Below are positions 1-5,145 of a stretch of 5,145 nt of DNA, piece after piece. The notes beneath the pieces are model-generated. The model ran no database searches and was not told the origin of the DNA. It saw only the letters and a program-made list of their open reading frames with translations. Source of the DNA: Xanthobacteraceae bacterium (GTDB lineage Bacteria > Pseudomonadota > Alphaproteobacteria > Rhizobiales > Xanthobacteraceae); the NCBI GenBank assembly GCA_030037185.1, contig JASHRR010001491.1, positions 1-5,145 on the forward strand. The letters are read 5' to 3'. Within the stretch, counting starts at the first letter, position 1. Each line of letters opens with the position of its first letter. The position numbers and the translations under genes were made by a program.

Positions 1-34
1 CTCCCAAAATCATCACCCCCCGCCCGACCACGCT

Positions 35-67
35 TCGCAGCCGAAACGCCGGACGCACTGGCTGCGA
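35..67. repeat. Inverted repeat downstream of the Rieske gene
   Basis: An 8-bp perfect inverted repeat, TCGCAGCC at 35-42 and GGCTGCGA at 60-67, encloses a 17-nt loop. It lies about 60 bp past the Rieske gene stop codon, in otherwise unassigned sequence (1-115). No T-run follows on the minus strand, so a classical intrinsic terminator is not supported. It may stabilise the 3' end of the Rieske transcript, or it may be chance in GC-rich DNA. Confidence 0.35.
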
Positions 68-114
68 GCTCGAGGAGATGCTAGCCAAATTAAGAGCAGC
101 AGCCAGCACACGCA

Positions 115-139
115 TTGGCGCATCGTTACGATGCGCCAG
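115..139 (-). terminator. Perfect hairpin with the Rieske stop codon in its loop
   Basis: The arm TGGCGCATCG at 116-125 pairs perfectly with CGATGCGCCA at 129-138. The 115/139 pair adds a T-G wobble. The 3-nt loop at 126-128 is the TAA stop codon of the Rieske gene read on the minus strand. The strong GC-rich stem fits a transcript-end or RNA-stabilising structure. No T-tract follows, so intrinsic termination is uncertain. The palindrome is seen directly; its role is inferred. Confidence 0.5.
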
Positions 140-1907
140 CCTCCAGATACAGCTCGCCGCCCCGCATTAAGCGCCGGGCGACGTCGGATGTCTGCAACGC
201 CGCGCGTTCGGTCGGTGAATGCGCCGCGAGATAGCGGGCGACGGCAATGAGGATGTGCCGGCCCTCGTCAGTGTTGCCCCAGACGGTGAACTGCCGGACC
301 CCCGCCTCCAGCATCTGGTAGGCATGGAAGCCTGCATCTTCGCGCAGCACCGCATGCGCGAGTGTGGCAATCAGCGCCTGCGGCGAATGACCAAGCGCGA
401 GATGCCGTGCCACCAGTCTCGCCGCGAGATCAATCTGTTGCTGACGGTCAAGCGCGTCGAGCAAGCTGACGCGGATCGTCTTGGCGTCGGTGGGCAGGTC
501 ATCGAGCTCACCGCCGTGCTCGCCCGGAAGGCGGGCCGGTGGCACATTGAGATAGCGCGTAAGGTAGAGCGCCATCGCTCCGTGCAGGACGCCGCGCGCC
601 GCCGTCGAGTAACGGTCGGCGTCGGCGGTGCCGATCCGCTCGAGCATCCGGTCGAGCGCGTTGGCGTAAGTGAAGACATGGTGCGCTGTCTCCCAGTCGG
701 AGTGCTCGTTGGCGTTGCCGAACCGCGCAACCCGAAGCGCCGCCCCGTAAGCCAAGGATCGGCCAAGGTCCGCAGGGGCAGCGCCTGCGCGGATTGCCAC
801 CTTGAGCGCATCAACAATCCGGGCCGGATCATCAGCGAGAAGCTCGCGAGCCAGCGCCGCGTGATCCGACCAGCCGTGACCGCGGCGAGCGGCAGCAAAC
901 AATGCCGGCAGCTGGCCGGATGCATGGTCACACAGCGCAACAAGATCAACAGGTTGGCGCCAGGCGGTCGATTCCTCGGCGCCGCGGGCCGCGACCATCT
1001 GGCCGACCAAAGCCGGCAGGACGGCCGCCGCGTGCTGCCACCCGATCAGGTCGAGGCATTCGAATCCCTTGTTGATAAAATCGAGCGAATGTCCAGTGTC
1101 GGCAAACGCCCGCTCGGTCTCCGCCGCGAGGAGCGCATCGGCGAGCATAGCCGGCGAGAAATCGGCCGCAATCGCCGTCAGCAGGGTACGCTCGGCCGCC
1201 TCGCGATGGCGCACACTCGTCCAACGCCGCAGCCAGCGCTTGAGCACGGCCGGCTCCGGCCGGCCTCCAAGCGGCGCCCGCTCCCGCCGCGGCGCCTCGC
1301 CGTCGCAGTCCGCCGCCACGCGGCGCGCACCGTGGAAAAGCGCAAGATAAGCGTCCTCATCTGAAGCAAACGGTAGGAGATTGGCGAGCGCCGTCAGGAT
1401 CGTAAGACCCGCACTCCAGCCGTCGCGGTTTTGCACTCCAAACAGTGCCGCCTGCCGCACAATGTCAGTATGCGATATGTCGGCCGCCAATTGACCATAT
1501 ACCGCCTTGGCAATGACGAGCCCGATGTCGTGCGCGAGGCCGTCCGCGAGCCGCCGATGCCAGTGCGCGGCCGGATCGGCATGACGGAACGTGGTCTTCA
1601 CCCAGACGTCGCCGTTGCGTATCTCGACCGGGCAGATCGGTACGTCGTCCGCCCACAGGTCGAACGTGCAGCCGCTTTCGAGATCGAAACGGGCATGGTG
1701 CCAATGACAGGTCAAGATGCCATCTTCGACGCTGCCGCGTTCGAGCGGGAAGCCCATGTGCGGGCACCGATTGTCGAGCGCGAAGACGCGCCCACGATCG
1801 TAGACGAGGAGGATCGGACGATGGCCGCCGTGCACAACAAGCCGCCCCTTAGCCTTCAGCTCTTCGAGGCTCCCCGCAAACGCAAATTCCTGTTTAGGCG
1901 AATCCAT
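126..1907 (-). CDS. Rieske [2Fe-2S] protein with long helical C-terminal domain
   Basis: The predicted protein has 593 residues. Residues ~7-107 form a Rieske ferredoxin-like domain. Its cluster ligands are visible as Cys48-Pro-His50 and Cys67-His-Trp-His70, 16 residues apart, which is the usual C-X-H...C-X2-H pattern for a 2Fe-2S cluster held by two Cys and two His. In known families such domains pass electrons to an oxygenase or other redox partner. Residues ~110-593 are Ala/Leu/Arg-rich and look almost wholly alpha-helical. Histidine-bearing segments there, around His273 (GHSLDF), His409-His410 and His528, could hold a metal or substrate, but this is conjecture. I do not recognise this part as a named family with confidence; a distant likeness to questin-oxidase-type proteins crossed my mind but is unproven. 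There is no signal peptide or membrane segment, so it is probably cytoplasmic. The ATG at 1907 is chosen because AGGAGG lies 7 nt upstream and the Rieske homology begins just after it. The frame stays open 65 more codons upstream, but that stretch looks non-coding. No partner reductase or oxygenase is nearby. Confidence 0.92.
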   Translation of the reverse strand: MDSPKQEFAFAGSLEELKAKGRLVVHGGHRPILLVYDRGRVFALDNRCPHMGFPLERGSVEDGILTCHWHHARFDLESGCTFDLWADDVPICPVEIRNGDVWVKTTFRHADPAAHWHRRLADGLAHDIGLVIAKAVYGQLAADISHTDIVRQAALFGVQNRDGWSAGLTILTALANLLPFASDEDAYLALFHGARRVAADCDGEAPRRERAPLGGRPEPAVLKRWLRRWTSVRHREAAERTLLTAIAADFSPAMLADALLAAETERAFADTGHSLDFINKGFECLDLIGWQHAAAVLPALVGQMVAARGAEESTAWRQPVDLVALCDHASGQLPALFAAARRGHGWSDHAALARELLADDPARIVDALKVAIRAGAAPADLGRSLAYGAALRVARFGNANEHSDWETAHHVFTYANALDRMLERIGTADADRYSTAARGVLHGAMALYLTRYLNVPPARLPGEHGGELDDLPTDAKTIRVSLLDALDRQQQIDLAARLVARHLALGHSPQALIATLAHAVLREDAGFHAYQMLEAGVRQFTVWGNTDEGRHILIAVARYLAAHSPTERAALQTSDVARRLMRGGELYLEAGAS

Positions 1908-1914
1908 AAGCATA

Positions 1915-1920
1915 CCTCCT
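1915..1920 (-). promoter_or_regulatory. Shine-Dalgarno site of the Rieske gene
   Basis: The minus strand reads AGGAGG, a full match to the anti-Shine-Dalgarno core, with a 7-nt spacer to the ATG at 1907. Another in-frame ATG at 1913 is only 1 nt from the site, too close for normal initiation. The site therefore decides the start and argues against the longer frame beginning at 2102. Confidence 0.85.
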
Positions 1921-2965
1921 GCCCTCGACGGAGCCGCTGCAGGTATTCCGATCAACATGAACATAGGCATCCTCATTTGATGGGGATGCACCCGGCCTGA
2001 ATAGTGCTCTCGCGCAGACGCTGAATTCACCCCACCTTTCGCGTTTGCGGCGGCTCCGCATCGATTCCAACCTCCCCCACGGGAAGAGGGCAGCATCATC
2101 ATCGGCCTTTCCTAAATCCCGTCGCCCTTGACGGCGGCGCAATTCCAATCGTGGCGGGCGCTGCGGCCGTGATCCTGACGCGCATGCATCATCAAGTTGC
2201 CAGGCTATACTGGCGGTTTCATCGATGCACGCAGGAGAGCATCCCCCAGACCGTGGCGCGGTTCATCCCGAAGACCCATCGACACGGCGCCACAGGCAGC
2301 GGGTCGCCGAGGGAACAGCGCAACGGGCCGCGTCATCTCGGCGCAGTCAACGGAGCAGTCCCGGTGGAGTCGTTTTCAACAGGATACCATAGCCCTTAAT
2401 TGATCGGACACATCGAAGCGGCGCTGATCGAAGGCAGTGCCGCGGTCGGTTGCACTGCTGGAACGCCCAGATCTTGTCCCGGGGCCGCGACGATACCGAG
2501 CGGCATCGAGGGGCAGCAGATCTCGGAGGGAACATCTTGGATCGCCCGGAAATGCAGAGCCGATGCCAGCCATGGCCACCACACCGATACCGCAGGCGCC
2601 GAAAATAGTTCGCGTAGTTCTTGTTGAGATCGGCCCCGAACGGGTGACACCGAGAAATCTTATTGATCTCGCACGTCGACGTGGTTTTGCGATCATGTCG
2701 GTATTGGTCTCGCCCGGATCACAACCGTGCGCCTTCGGTACTGGCCGTGCCGCAGCGCGGCGGTGCAAGACAGGCGATGTCCTTTTAGTGATTGGCGTGG
2801 CTGTTTCGCATTGCCTGCCGGCTGCCCTCGGTCAGAAAGACGGGCACAACGCGATCAGGGGCACTAAGCTGATCATTTCCACGACAGACAAGTTATTCAC
2901 CGTTCGCCTGATGCAACCGATGAGACCAACGCTAGTTCGCGGCGGCGTCGGCAAGTGTGGAGAGC
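1921..2965. other. About 1 kb without a convincing gene
   Basis: This stretch separates the Rieske gene from the terminator of the binding-protein gene. Open frames exist on both strands, the longest on the plus strand at 2437-3207. None shows a recognisable domain, a good ribosome site or a consistent coding character, and the plus-strand frame runs through the terminator hairpin and into the 3' end of the oppositely oriented binding-protein gene. The promoter of the Rieske gene should lie near 1921-2150, but I see no convincing -35/-10 pair there. A weak dehydrogenase-like trace is listed separately at 2396-2554. The region may be decayed coding DNA. Confidence 0.6.
2396..2554 (-). pseudogene. 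Possible decayed dehydrogenase C-terminal fragment
   Basis: In the minus frame ending at TAA 2396-2398, about 50 residues contain QDVPSEI, then a run of small and hydrophobic residues, then DLGVPAV and a helical LPSISAAS stretch. The order DVP... LGVP... helix recalls the C-terminal domain of opine/octopine dehydrogenases, or more loosely 2-dehydropantoate reductases. No NAD-binding Rossmann motif (GxGxxG) is visible upstream in any minus frame, and the frame is closed by a stop at 2660-2662. If real, it is a remnant only. The likeness is from memory and could be chance. Confidence 0.2.
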
Positions 2966-3009
2966 AACTAAACAGCAGGCGCGGCAGCGCCATAGAGAGC
3001 CGCGCCTGC
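2966..3009 (-). terminator. Intrinsic terminator of the substrate-binding protein gene
   Basis: An 11-bp perfect stem joins GCAGGCGCGGC at 2975-2985 to GCCGCGCCTGC at 2999-3009, with a 13-nt loop. On the minus strand the stem is followed by TGTTTAGTT (2974-2966), a moderate T-rich tail. It lies about 80 bp after the stop codon at 3090-3092, the expected place for transcription to end. The plus-strand side is less T-rich, so termination is more likely for the minus-strand transcript. Confidence 0.7.
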
Positions 3010-3089
3010 CGCTTTGCGTCAGGAACGGCACCCGAGCATTCCGTTGCGCCGTGCAAGCTTTACCATCTGATCCTCGCCCGGTCCCAAAA

Positions 3090-4130
3090 CTATTCATTCG
3101 GCTCAGAGCGCTGGCTCGGCGATTCTCGTTTACTTACGTATTTCTTCTCCATCGCGGCGATGAAGCCTTCTGCCCGCAATCCGTCGACCAGGGTCATATC
3201 GATGTAGTCATCGAGATTGCGGCTGGCACCAGGCGGCGCCACCGTGGCGAGAATGTTTTCCGCGCCAGCGCGGTCAATTTCCGCGTTGGGAGGCGTTTCA
3301 GCTCTGAAGTTGGCGTAGCTCGCATCGATGATTTTCGGATCGCTGAGCTTGAGCTCTCTCGCCAACACCTCCTTCGCTCGCTTGTCGTCGGCTAGGGCAA
3401 GATAATTGCCTTCAATCGTTGCCTTCAAGAAGCGCACCAGCGTGTCGCGATGATCGCTGAGGTAGCCGCGGTCGACGGTCAGACCGCTGTACAACCACGC
3501 AATCCGTTCGGCATAAAAATCGAAAATCGGTTGCAGGCCAAGCGCAAGCGCCTCGCTGCGCTGGGGCTCCCCGAGTACCGTCGCTCGGACCTGGCCGGCG
3601 CGCAGTGCAGGAAGCCGGTCGACGCCAATCTCCTTGACGGTAACGTCCTGGCGTGTGAGGCCGAGTCTCCTCAGCGCCAGTGTGGTTGTCGAATCGCTTT
3701 CAGAGCCCGCGCTGCTGATGCCGATGACGCCCCCCTTCAGGTCCGCCGCAGTCTTAACGTGTGGCGCGGTGAACATGGTCGAGCGGATGACGTTGCTAAG
3801 CGACCCGATACATCTGAGGTCGCCGCGCCCCGACGTGTTGGCACGCACCACCGAAGACATGCCGAGATGCATCAGATGGATGCGACCAGCCTTGAGCGCG
3901 GGGCCGGATTCGCTGCCTCCGACCATATGGACAACTTCAAGCTGCAATCCCTGAGCTTGATAGAATCCTGCTACCTCTGCCATCCAGATGGCGAGGAAGG
4001 TATTGGCTGGAGCTGCCTCGCCAACCCTGAAGGGCGTGAGCTCCGCGGCAATAGCAGCAGAGCCCGGACCAAAGAGGTAAAGCGAGATGACAATGCCAGC
4101 CGCCTTCCCAATGAATGCATGTCTCTTCAT
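3090..4130 (-). CDS. ABC transporter periplasmic substrate-binding protein, NMT1/THI5/SsuA type
   Basis: The predicted protein has 346 residues. The N-terminus is a Sec signal peptide: MKRHAFIGK, a hydrophobic core (~10-22) and an AIAA-E cleavage region near residues 28-30. The mature part follows the pattern of NMT1/THI5-like, nitrate/sulfonate/taurine-type binding proteins. A GEAAPANTFLAIWMAEVAGFY segment comes first, then GLQLEVV, then MVGGSESGPALKAG (about 70-83), which usually lines the ligand cleft. TAADLKGGVIGISSAGSESD begins the second-lobe crossover, and ALRAGQVRATVLGEP precedes the hinge. Length is normal for the family. Such proteins capture a small molecule in the periplasm and deliver it to a membrane permease plus ATPase, neither of which is in this window. 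The ligand cannot be told from sequence; sulfonates, nitrate, pyrimidine precursors and aromatic acids are all known in this superfamily. The ATG at 4130 is chosen because the signal peptide starts there. The ribosome site is weak: GGCGGG about 8 nt upstream. A terminator follows the gene. Confidence 0.93.
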   Translation of the reverse strand: MKRHAFIGKAAGIVISLYLFGPGSAAIAAELTPFRVGEAAPANTFLAIWMAEVAGFYQAQGLQLEVVHMVGGSESGPALKAGRIHLMHLGMSSVVRANTSGRGDLRCIGSLSNVIRSTMFTAPHVKTAADLKGGVIGISSAGSESDSTTTLALRRLGLTRQDVTVKEIGVDRLPALRAGQVRATVLGEPQRSEALALGLQPIFDFYAERIAWLYSGLTVDRGYLSDHRDTLVRFLKATIEGNYLALADDKRAKEVLARELKLSDPKIIDASYANFRAETPPNAEIDRAGAENILATVAPPGASRNLDDYIDMTLVDGLRAEGFIAAMEKKYVSKRESPSQRSEPNE

Positions 4131-4333
4131 TGCTGCGACCCGCCAGTGATGCCCGAATGAGCTGGGGCGCCGCCCCGCCCCGGGTACGCGAGGATGGCGC
4201 CGAGGCGCATTATCTTGCGCCGGTCGTCTGAGGCAAGCCGTTCCTTCGGCCCCTCGCCCGCCAATTCCGGTTTTTGCGGCTCGGTCTCGGCTCGGGGCAT
4301 TGCCGGGGGGTCAAGAGAATGGCCGCCTCGAGC
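4131..4333 (-). other. Leader region of the binding-protein gene
   Basis: This 200-bp stretch joins the broken intron fragment to the binding-protein start codon. It carries a promoter candidate with an overlapping palindrome (listed separately). It also has a small GC-rich hairpin, GGGGC at 4164-4168 with GCCCC at 4172-4176, in the likely 5' untranslated region. The minus frame that held the reverse transcriptase N-terminus continues past its TGA for another ~70 codons without a stop, but nothing in it resembles reverse transcriptase. Confidence 0.5.
4204..4236 (-). promoter_or_regulatory. Candidate sigma-70 promoter with palindrome over the -10 box
   Basis: On the minus strand TTGCCT (4236-4231, 4 of 6 to TTGACA) is separated by 16 bp from GATAAT (4214-4209, 5 of 6 to TATAAT). 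Transcription would start near 4202, giving a leader of roughly 70 nt before the binding-protein ATG at 4130. A perfect 6-bp inverted repeat, GGCGCA at 4204-4209 and TGCGCC at 4216-4221, frames the -10 element, so a repressor could occupy it. The boxes are seen directly; function is inferred. Confidence 0.45.
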
Positions 4334-4453
4334 TCACCGACAATCCCGGCTCTGTGTCCGGAGTGTGCTTTGCTGCTCCGCGTTCCCCTTGGTCTCCGGC
4401 CTTCGCTCTACCGACTCCGCCGCCGGTCGCCCAGCCTTGTTCGTCGGCTTCAT
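4334..4453 (-). pseudogene. ltrA: N-terminal remnant of group II intron reverse transcriptase
   Basis: From the ATG at 4453 the frame encodes 39 residues, including NKAGRPAAESVE, TKGNAEQQ and TLRTQSR, then ends at TGA 4334-4336. These motifs are the usual opening of a large family of bacterial group II intron-encoded proteins, just ahead of the reverse transcriptase fingers. Full proteins of this family run to several hundred residues and continue with an ALERVRQAA-like helix and catalytic palm motifs. None of that follows here in any minus frame up to the binding-protein gene, so the gene is truncated to under a tenth of its length. The frame is open further upstream (to 4594) through structured intron RNA. 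Recognition rests on remembered family sequence. Confidence 0.6.
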
Positions 4454-4635
4454 CGCTCTATGCCAGAGCAGACTTCTCCCGGTCGTGCATCGGCGGCTAC
4501 GGCTCCTCGCCTTCCCGCCGCACGCCTCTCGCTCCGAAGAGCGTATGACCGACCAGGGGATCGCCCGGTTCCCGTGCAAGGGGCGTCCGTACATACAGGG
4601 TCTCCGACCACGCCGGATCGAGCGGATGCTCGCAC
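4334..4635 (-). mobile_element. 5' fragment of a second group II intron (truncated)
   Basis: This lies in the same orientation as the intron piece at 4708-5145. GTGCG at 4635-4631 matches the GUGYG consensus at the 5' end of group II introns. Downstream the RNA is rich in short stems, including CGCTC-TTCG-GAGCG (4543-4530) capped by a stable UUCG tetraloop, as expected for domain I or the start of domain IV. It then runs into the reverse transcriptase N-terminus at 4453. The rest of the protein and domains V and VI are missing. The 5' boundary is a motif-based guess, and the 3' breakpoint is placed where family resemblance stops; both may be off by tens of bases. Confidence 0.5.
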
Positions 4636-4707
4636 CATCGCATCCGACCGTTTCGCCTCCCGTTTATGGATATGGAACAACATCAGCATCCGGAAGGACT
4701 TATCTTT
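4636..4707 (-). other. Spacer between the two intron pieces (3' exon)
   Basis: These 72 bases lie between the predicted 3' end of the first intron (4708) and the candidate 5' end of the second (4635). If both ends are right, this is flanking target DNA. It starts AAAGATAAGTCC on the minus strand. I recognise no gene in it. It could also be part of the second intron if that intron begins earlier than assumed. Confidence 0.4.
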
Positions 4708-5145
4708 ATCGCGGTAGGAATGGCCATTGCTGACCACCCCCCGCACAGATCCGAGCGTGCGCTGCTAACGCACTCGGCTCCCACCTCGAGTGATTGACGA
4801 TGAACCGATGGTTTGGCCACGGGTGCAGAACGCGCGGTGACGGTAGGAATCGCTCGATAAGTCGGCCCATCCGTTCCCACGTCAGCCGGTGCCGCTGGCT
4901 GCGTCGCCGCAGACTTCGGAACCAGACTATGCTGGTGTGATAGCGGAAGGCCGACAGCAGGTAAGTGTTGGTTGGCACCGCGAAGTAGGCGAAATGGCCC
5001 TTCATCATGGCTCCAAGCCACCGTCCCTGCTCGTCGATCGGCGTATGCCTGTGCCGTCGCAGCGTCTCCTTGATCTCCCGGAGCTTGGCTTTCATTCGCT
5101 TTCTCTGTGTCTTGCGCCCGACCGACGCCGTCCTTCCTGGTTGCG
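4706..5145 (-). CDS. ltrA: Group II intron reverse transcriptase/maturase, C-terminal part (partial)
   Basis: The frame is open to the window edge, so the start and the reverse transcriptase palm lie outside. The visible ~146 residues are the maturase (X/thumb) and DNA-binding part. RKTQRKRMKAKLREIKETL is the hallmark opening of the group II intron maturase-specific domain. GRWLGAMMKGHFAYFAVPTN, LSAFRYH and LRRRSQR follow in the usual order, then LHPWPNHRF and RWEPSALAAHARICAGG at the C-terminus. No HNH endonuclease zinc motif follows, so it belongs to the endonuclease-lacking kind. In known systems the protein binds its own intron RNA, aids splicing and copies the intron into DNA at target sites. 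The last ~25 codons also encode ribozyme domains V and VI, and the TAA stop (4706-4708) straddles the predicted intron-exon junction. Internal Met codons (for example at 5095) are not the start. Nothing visible is broken. Confidence 0.9.
   Translation of the reverse strand, partial: QPGRTASVGRKTQRKRMKAKLREIKETLRRHRHTPIDEQGRWLGAMMKGHFAYFAVPTNTYLLSAFRYHTSIVWFRSLRRRSQRHRLTWERMGRLIERFLPSPRVLHPWPNHRFIVNHSRWEPSALAAHARICAGGGQQWPFLPR
4708..4744 (-). ncRNA. Group II intron domain VI with branch-point adenosine
   Basis: On the minus strand GCGG (4744-4741) pairs with CCGC (4714-4711). Nine more pairs join 4740-4732 to 4725-4717, including three G-U type wobbles, closed by a 6-nt loop. A two-base bulge TA at 4716-4715 leaves an unpaired A at 4715, with 7 nt between it and the exon. 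This is the expected place for the lariat branch point. The junction then falls after 4708. Confidence 0.85.
4748..4780 (-). ncRNA. Group II intron domain V (catalytic hairpin)
   Basis: This is a 33-nt hairpin starting GAGCCGAG at 4780 with the catalytic AGC triad at 4779-4777. The lower helix pairs 4780-4773 with 4755-4748; one G-A mismatch sits where many introns have G-U. The classic two-base bulge is 4757-4756. The upper helix pairs 4772-4768 with 4762-4758 around a 5-nt loop. A 3-nt linker (TGT) leads into domain VI. It lies wholly inside the reading frame of the intron protein. Confidence 0.88.

Larger units (their letters stand above)
4708..5145 (-). mobile_element. Group II intron, 3' part (5' part beyond window)
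   Basis: The piece comprises the C-terminal coding part of the intron protein, domain V (4780-4748), a 3-nt linker and domain VI (4744-4711), ending at GAT with the last intron base at 4708. The AT ending fits the AY 3' rule of group II introns. The order and spacing are canonical, so the 3' half looks intact and could be functional if the remainder is. The structural class is not determinable from this part alone. Confidence 0.88.

Noticed and set aside
219..1364. 381-codon plus-strand open frame opposite the Rieske gene
   Set aside because: It is Arg-rich, shows no domain or ribosome site, and lies wholly antisense to a well-supported gene. GC-rich coding DNA commonly leaves such open antisense frames.
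2128..2156. Plus-strand TTGACG as a -35 promoter element
   Set aside because: No -10-like hexamer lies 16-18 bp downstream, and no supported plus-strand gene follows.
2376..2768. 130-codon minus-strand frame in the gap
   Set aside because: It is Arg- and Ser-rich with no motif or clear ribosome site, and it overlaps another frame with a slightly better family likeness.
2437..3207. 256-codon plus-strand open frame in the gap
   Set aside because: It shows no recognisable motif and irregular composition. It also runs through the terminator hairpin and into the 3' end of the binding-protein gene on the other strand.
3450..4160. 236-codon plus-strand frame opposite the binding-protein gene
   Set aside because: It is antisense to a gene with a signal peptide and family motifs and has no domain of its own.
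4164..4176. GGGGC/GCCCC hairpin as a riboswitch or attenuator in the binding-protein leader
   Set aside because: A 5-bp stem with a 3-nt loop is expected by chance in such GC-rich sequence, and no alternative pairing or aptamer-like fold is apparent.
4194..4733. Plus-strand frames across the intron pieces
   Set aside because: They run antisense to structured intron RNA and the reverse transcriptase remnant. Ser/Arg/Pro-rich composition indicates non-coding frames.

Overview
The window is GC-rich with few genes. Every gene-like feature I can support reads on the minus strand. Base composition and protein style suggest a high-GC proteobacterium, possibly an alphaproteobacterium of the rhizobial type. 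That is inference, because no taxonomic marker is present. Group II intron pieces and a long stretch without genes suggest an accessory or rearranged part of the genome.

Reading along the minus strand from high to low coordinates, the window opens inside a group II intron. The visible part is the C-terminal maturase region of the intron-encoded reverse transcriptase, then ribozyme domains V and VI, then a predicted intron 3' end at 4708. After about 72 bp comes a second piece of the same kind (about 4635-4334). It resembles the 5' part of a related intron, including the first ~39 codons of its reverse transcriptase, and it breaks off at a stop codon. A short leader with a plausible promoter follows. 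Then comes an intact periplasmic substrate-binding protein gene of the NMT1/THI5/SsuA type (3090-4130), closed by a strong hairpin terminator (2966-3009).

About 1.2 kb without a convincing gene follows (1908-3089). It holds at most a faint trace of a decayed dehydrogenase-like gene. The last gene (126-1907) encodes a 593-residue protein: an N-terminal Rieske [2Fe-2S] domain followed by a ~480-residue, mostly helical domain of unknown function. Its start is set by a clean AGGAGG site. Its stop codon sits exactly in the loop of a perfect 10-bp hairpin.

The substrate-binding protein and the Rieske protein lie in the same direction but are separated by a terminator and 1.2 kb, so they are probably not one operon. 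No permease or ATPase partner for the binding protein is visible. I found no rRNA, tRNA, CRISPR array or complete insertion sequence, and no clear evidence of an undescribed multi-gene system. The most informative features are the intron pieces, including a reading frame that runs through the catalytic RNA to the splice junction, and the uncharacterised Rieske fusion.
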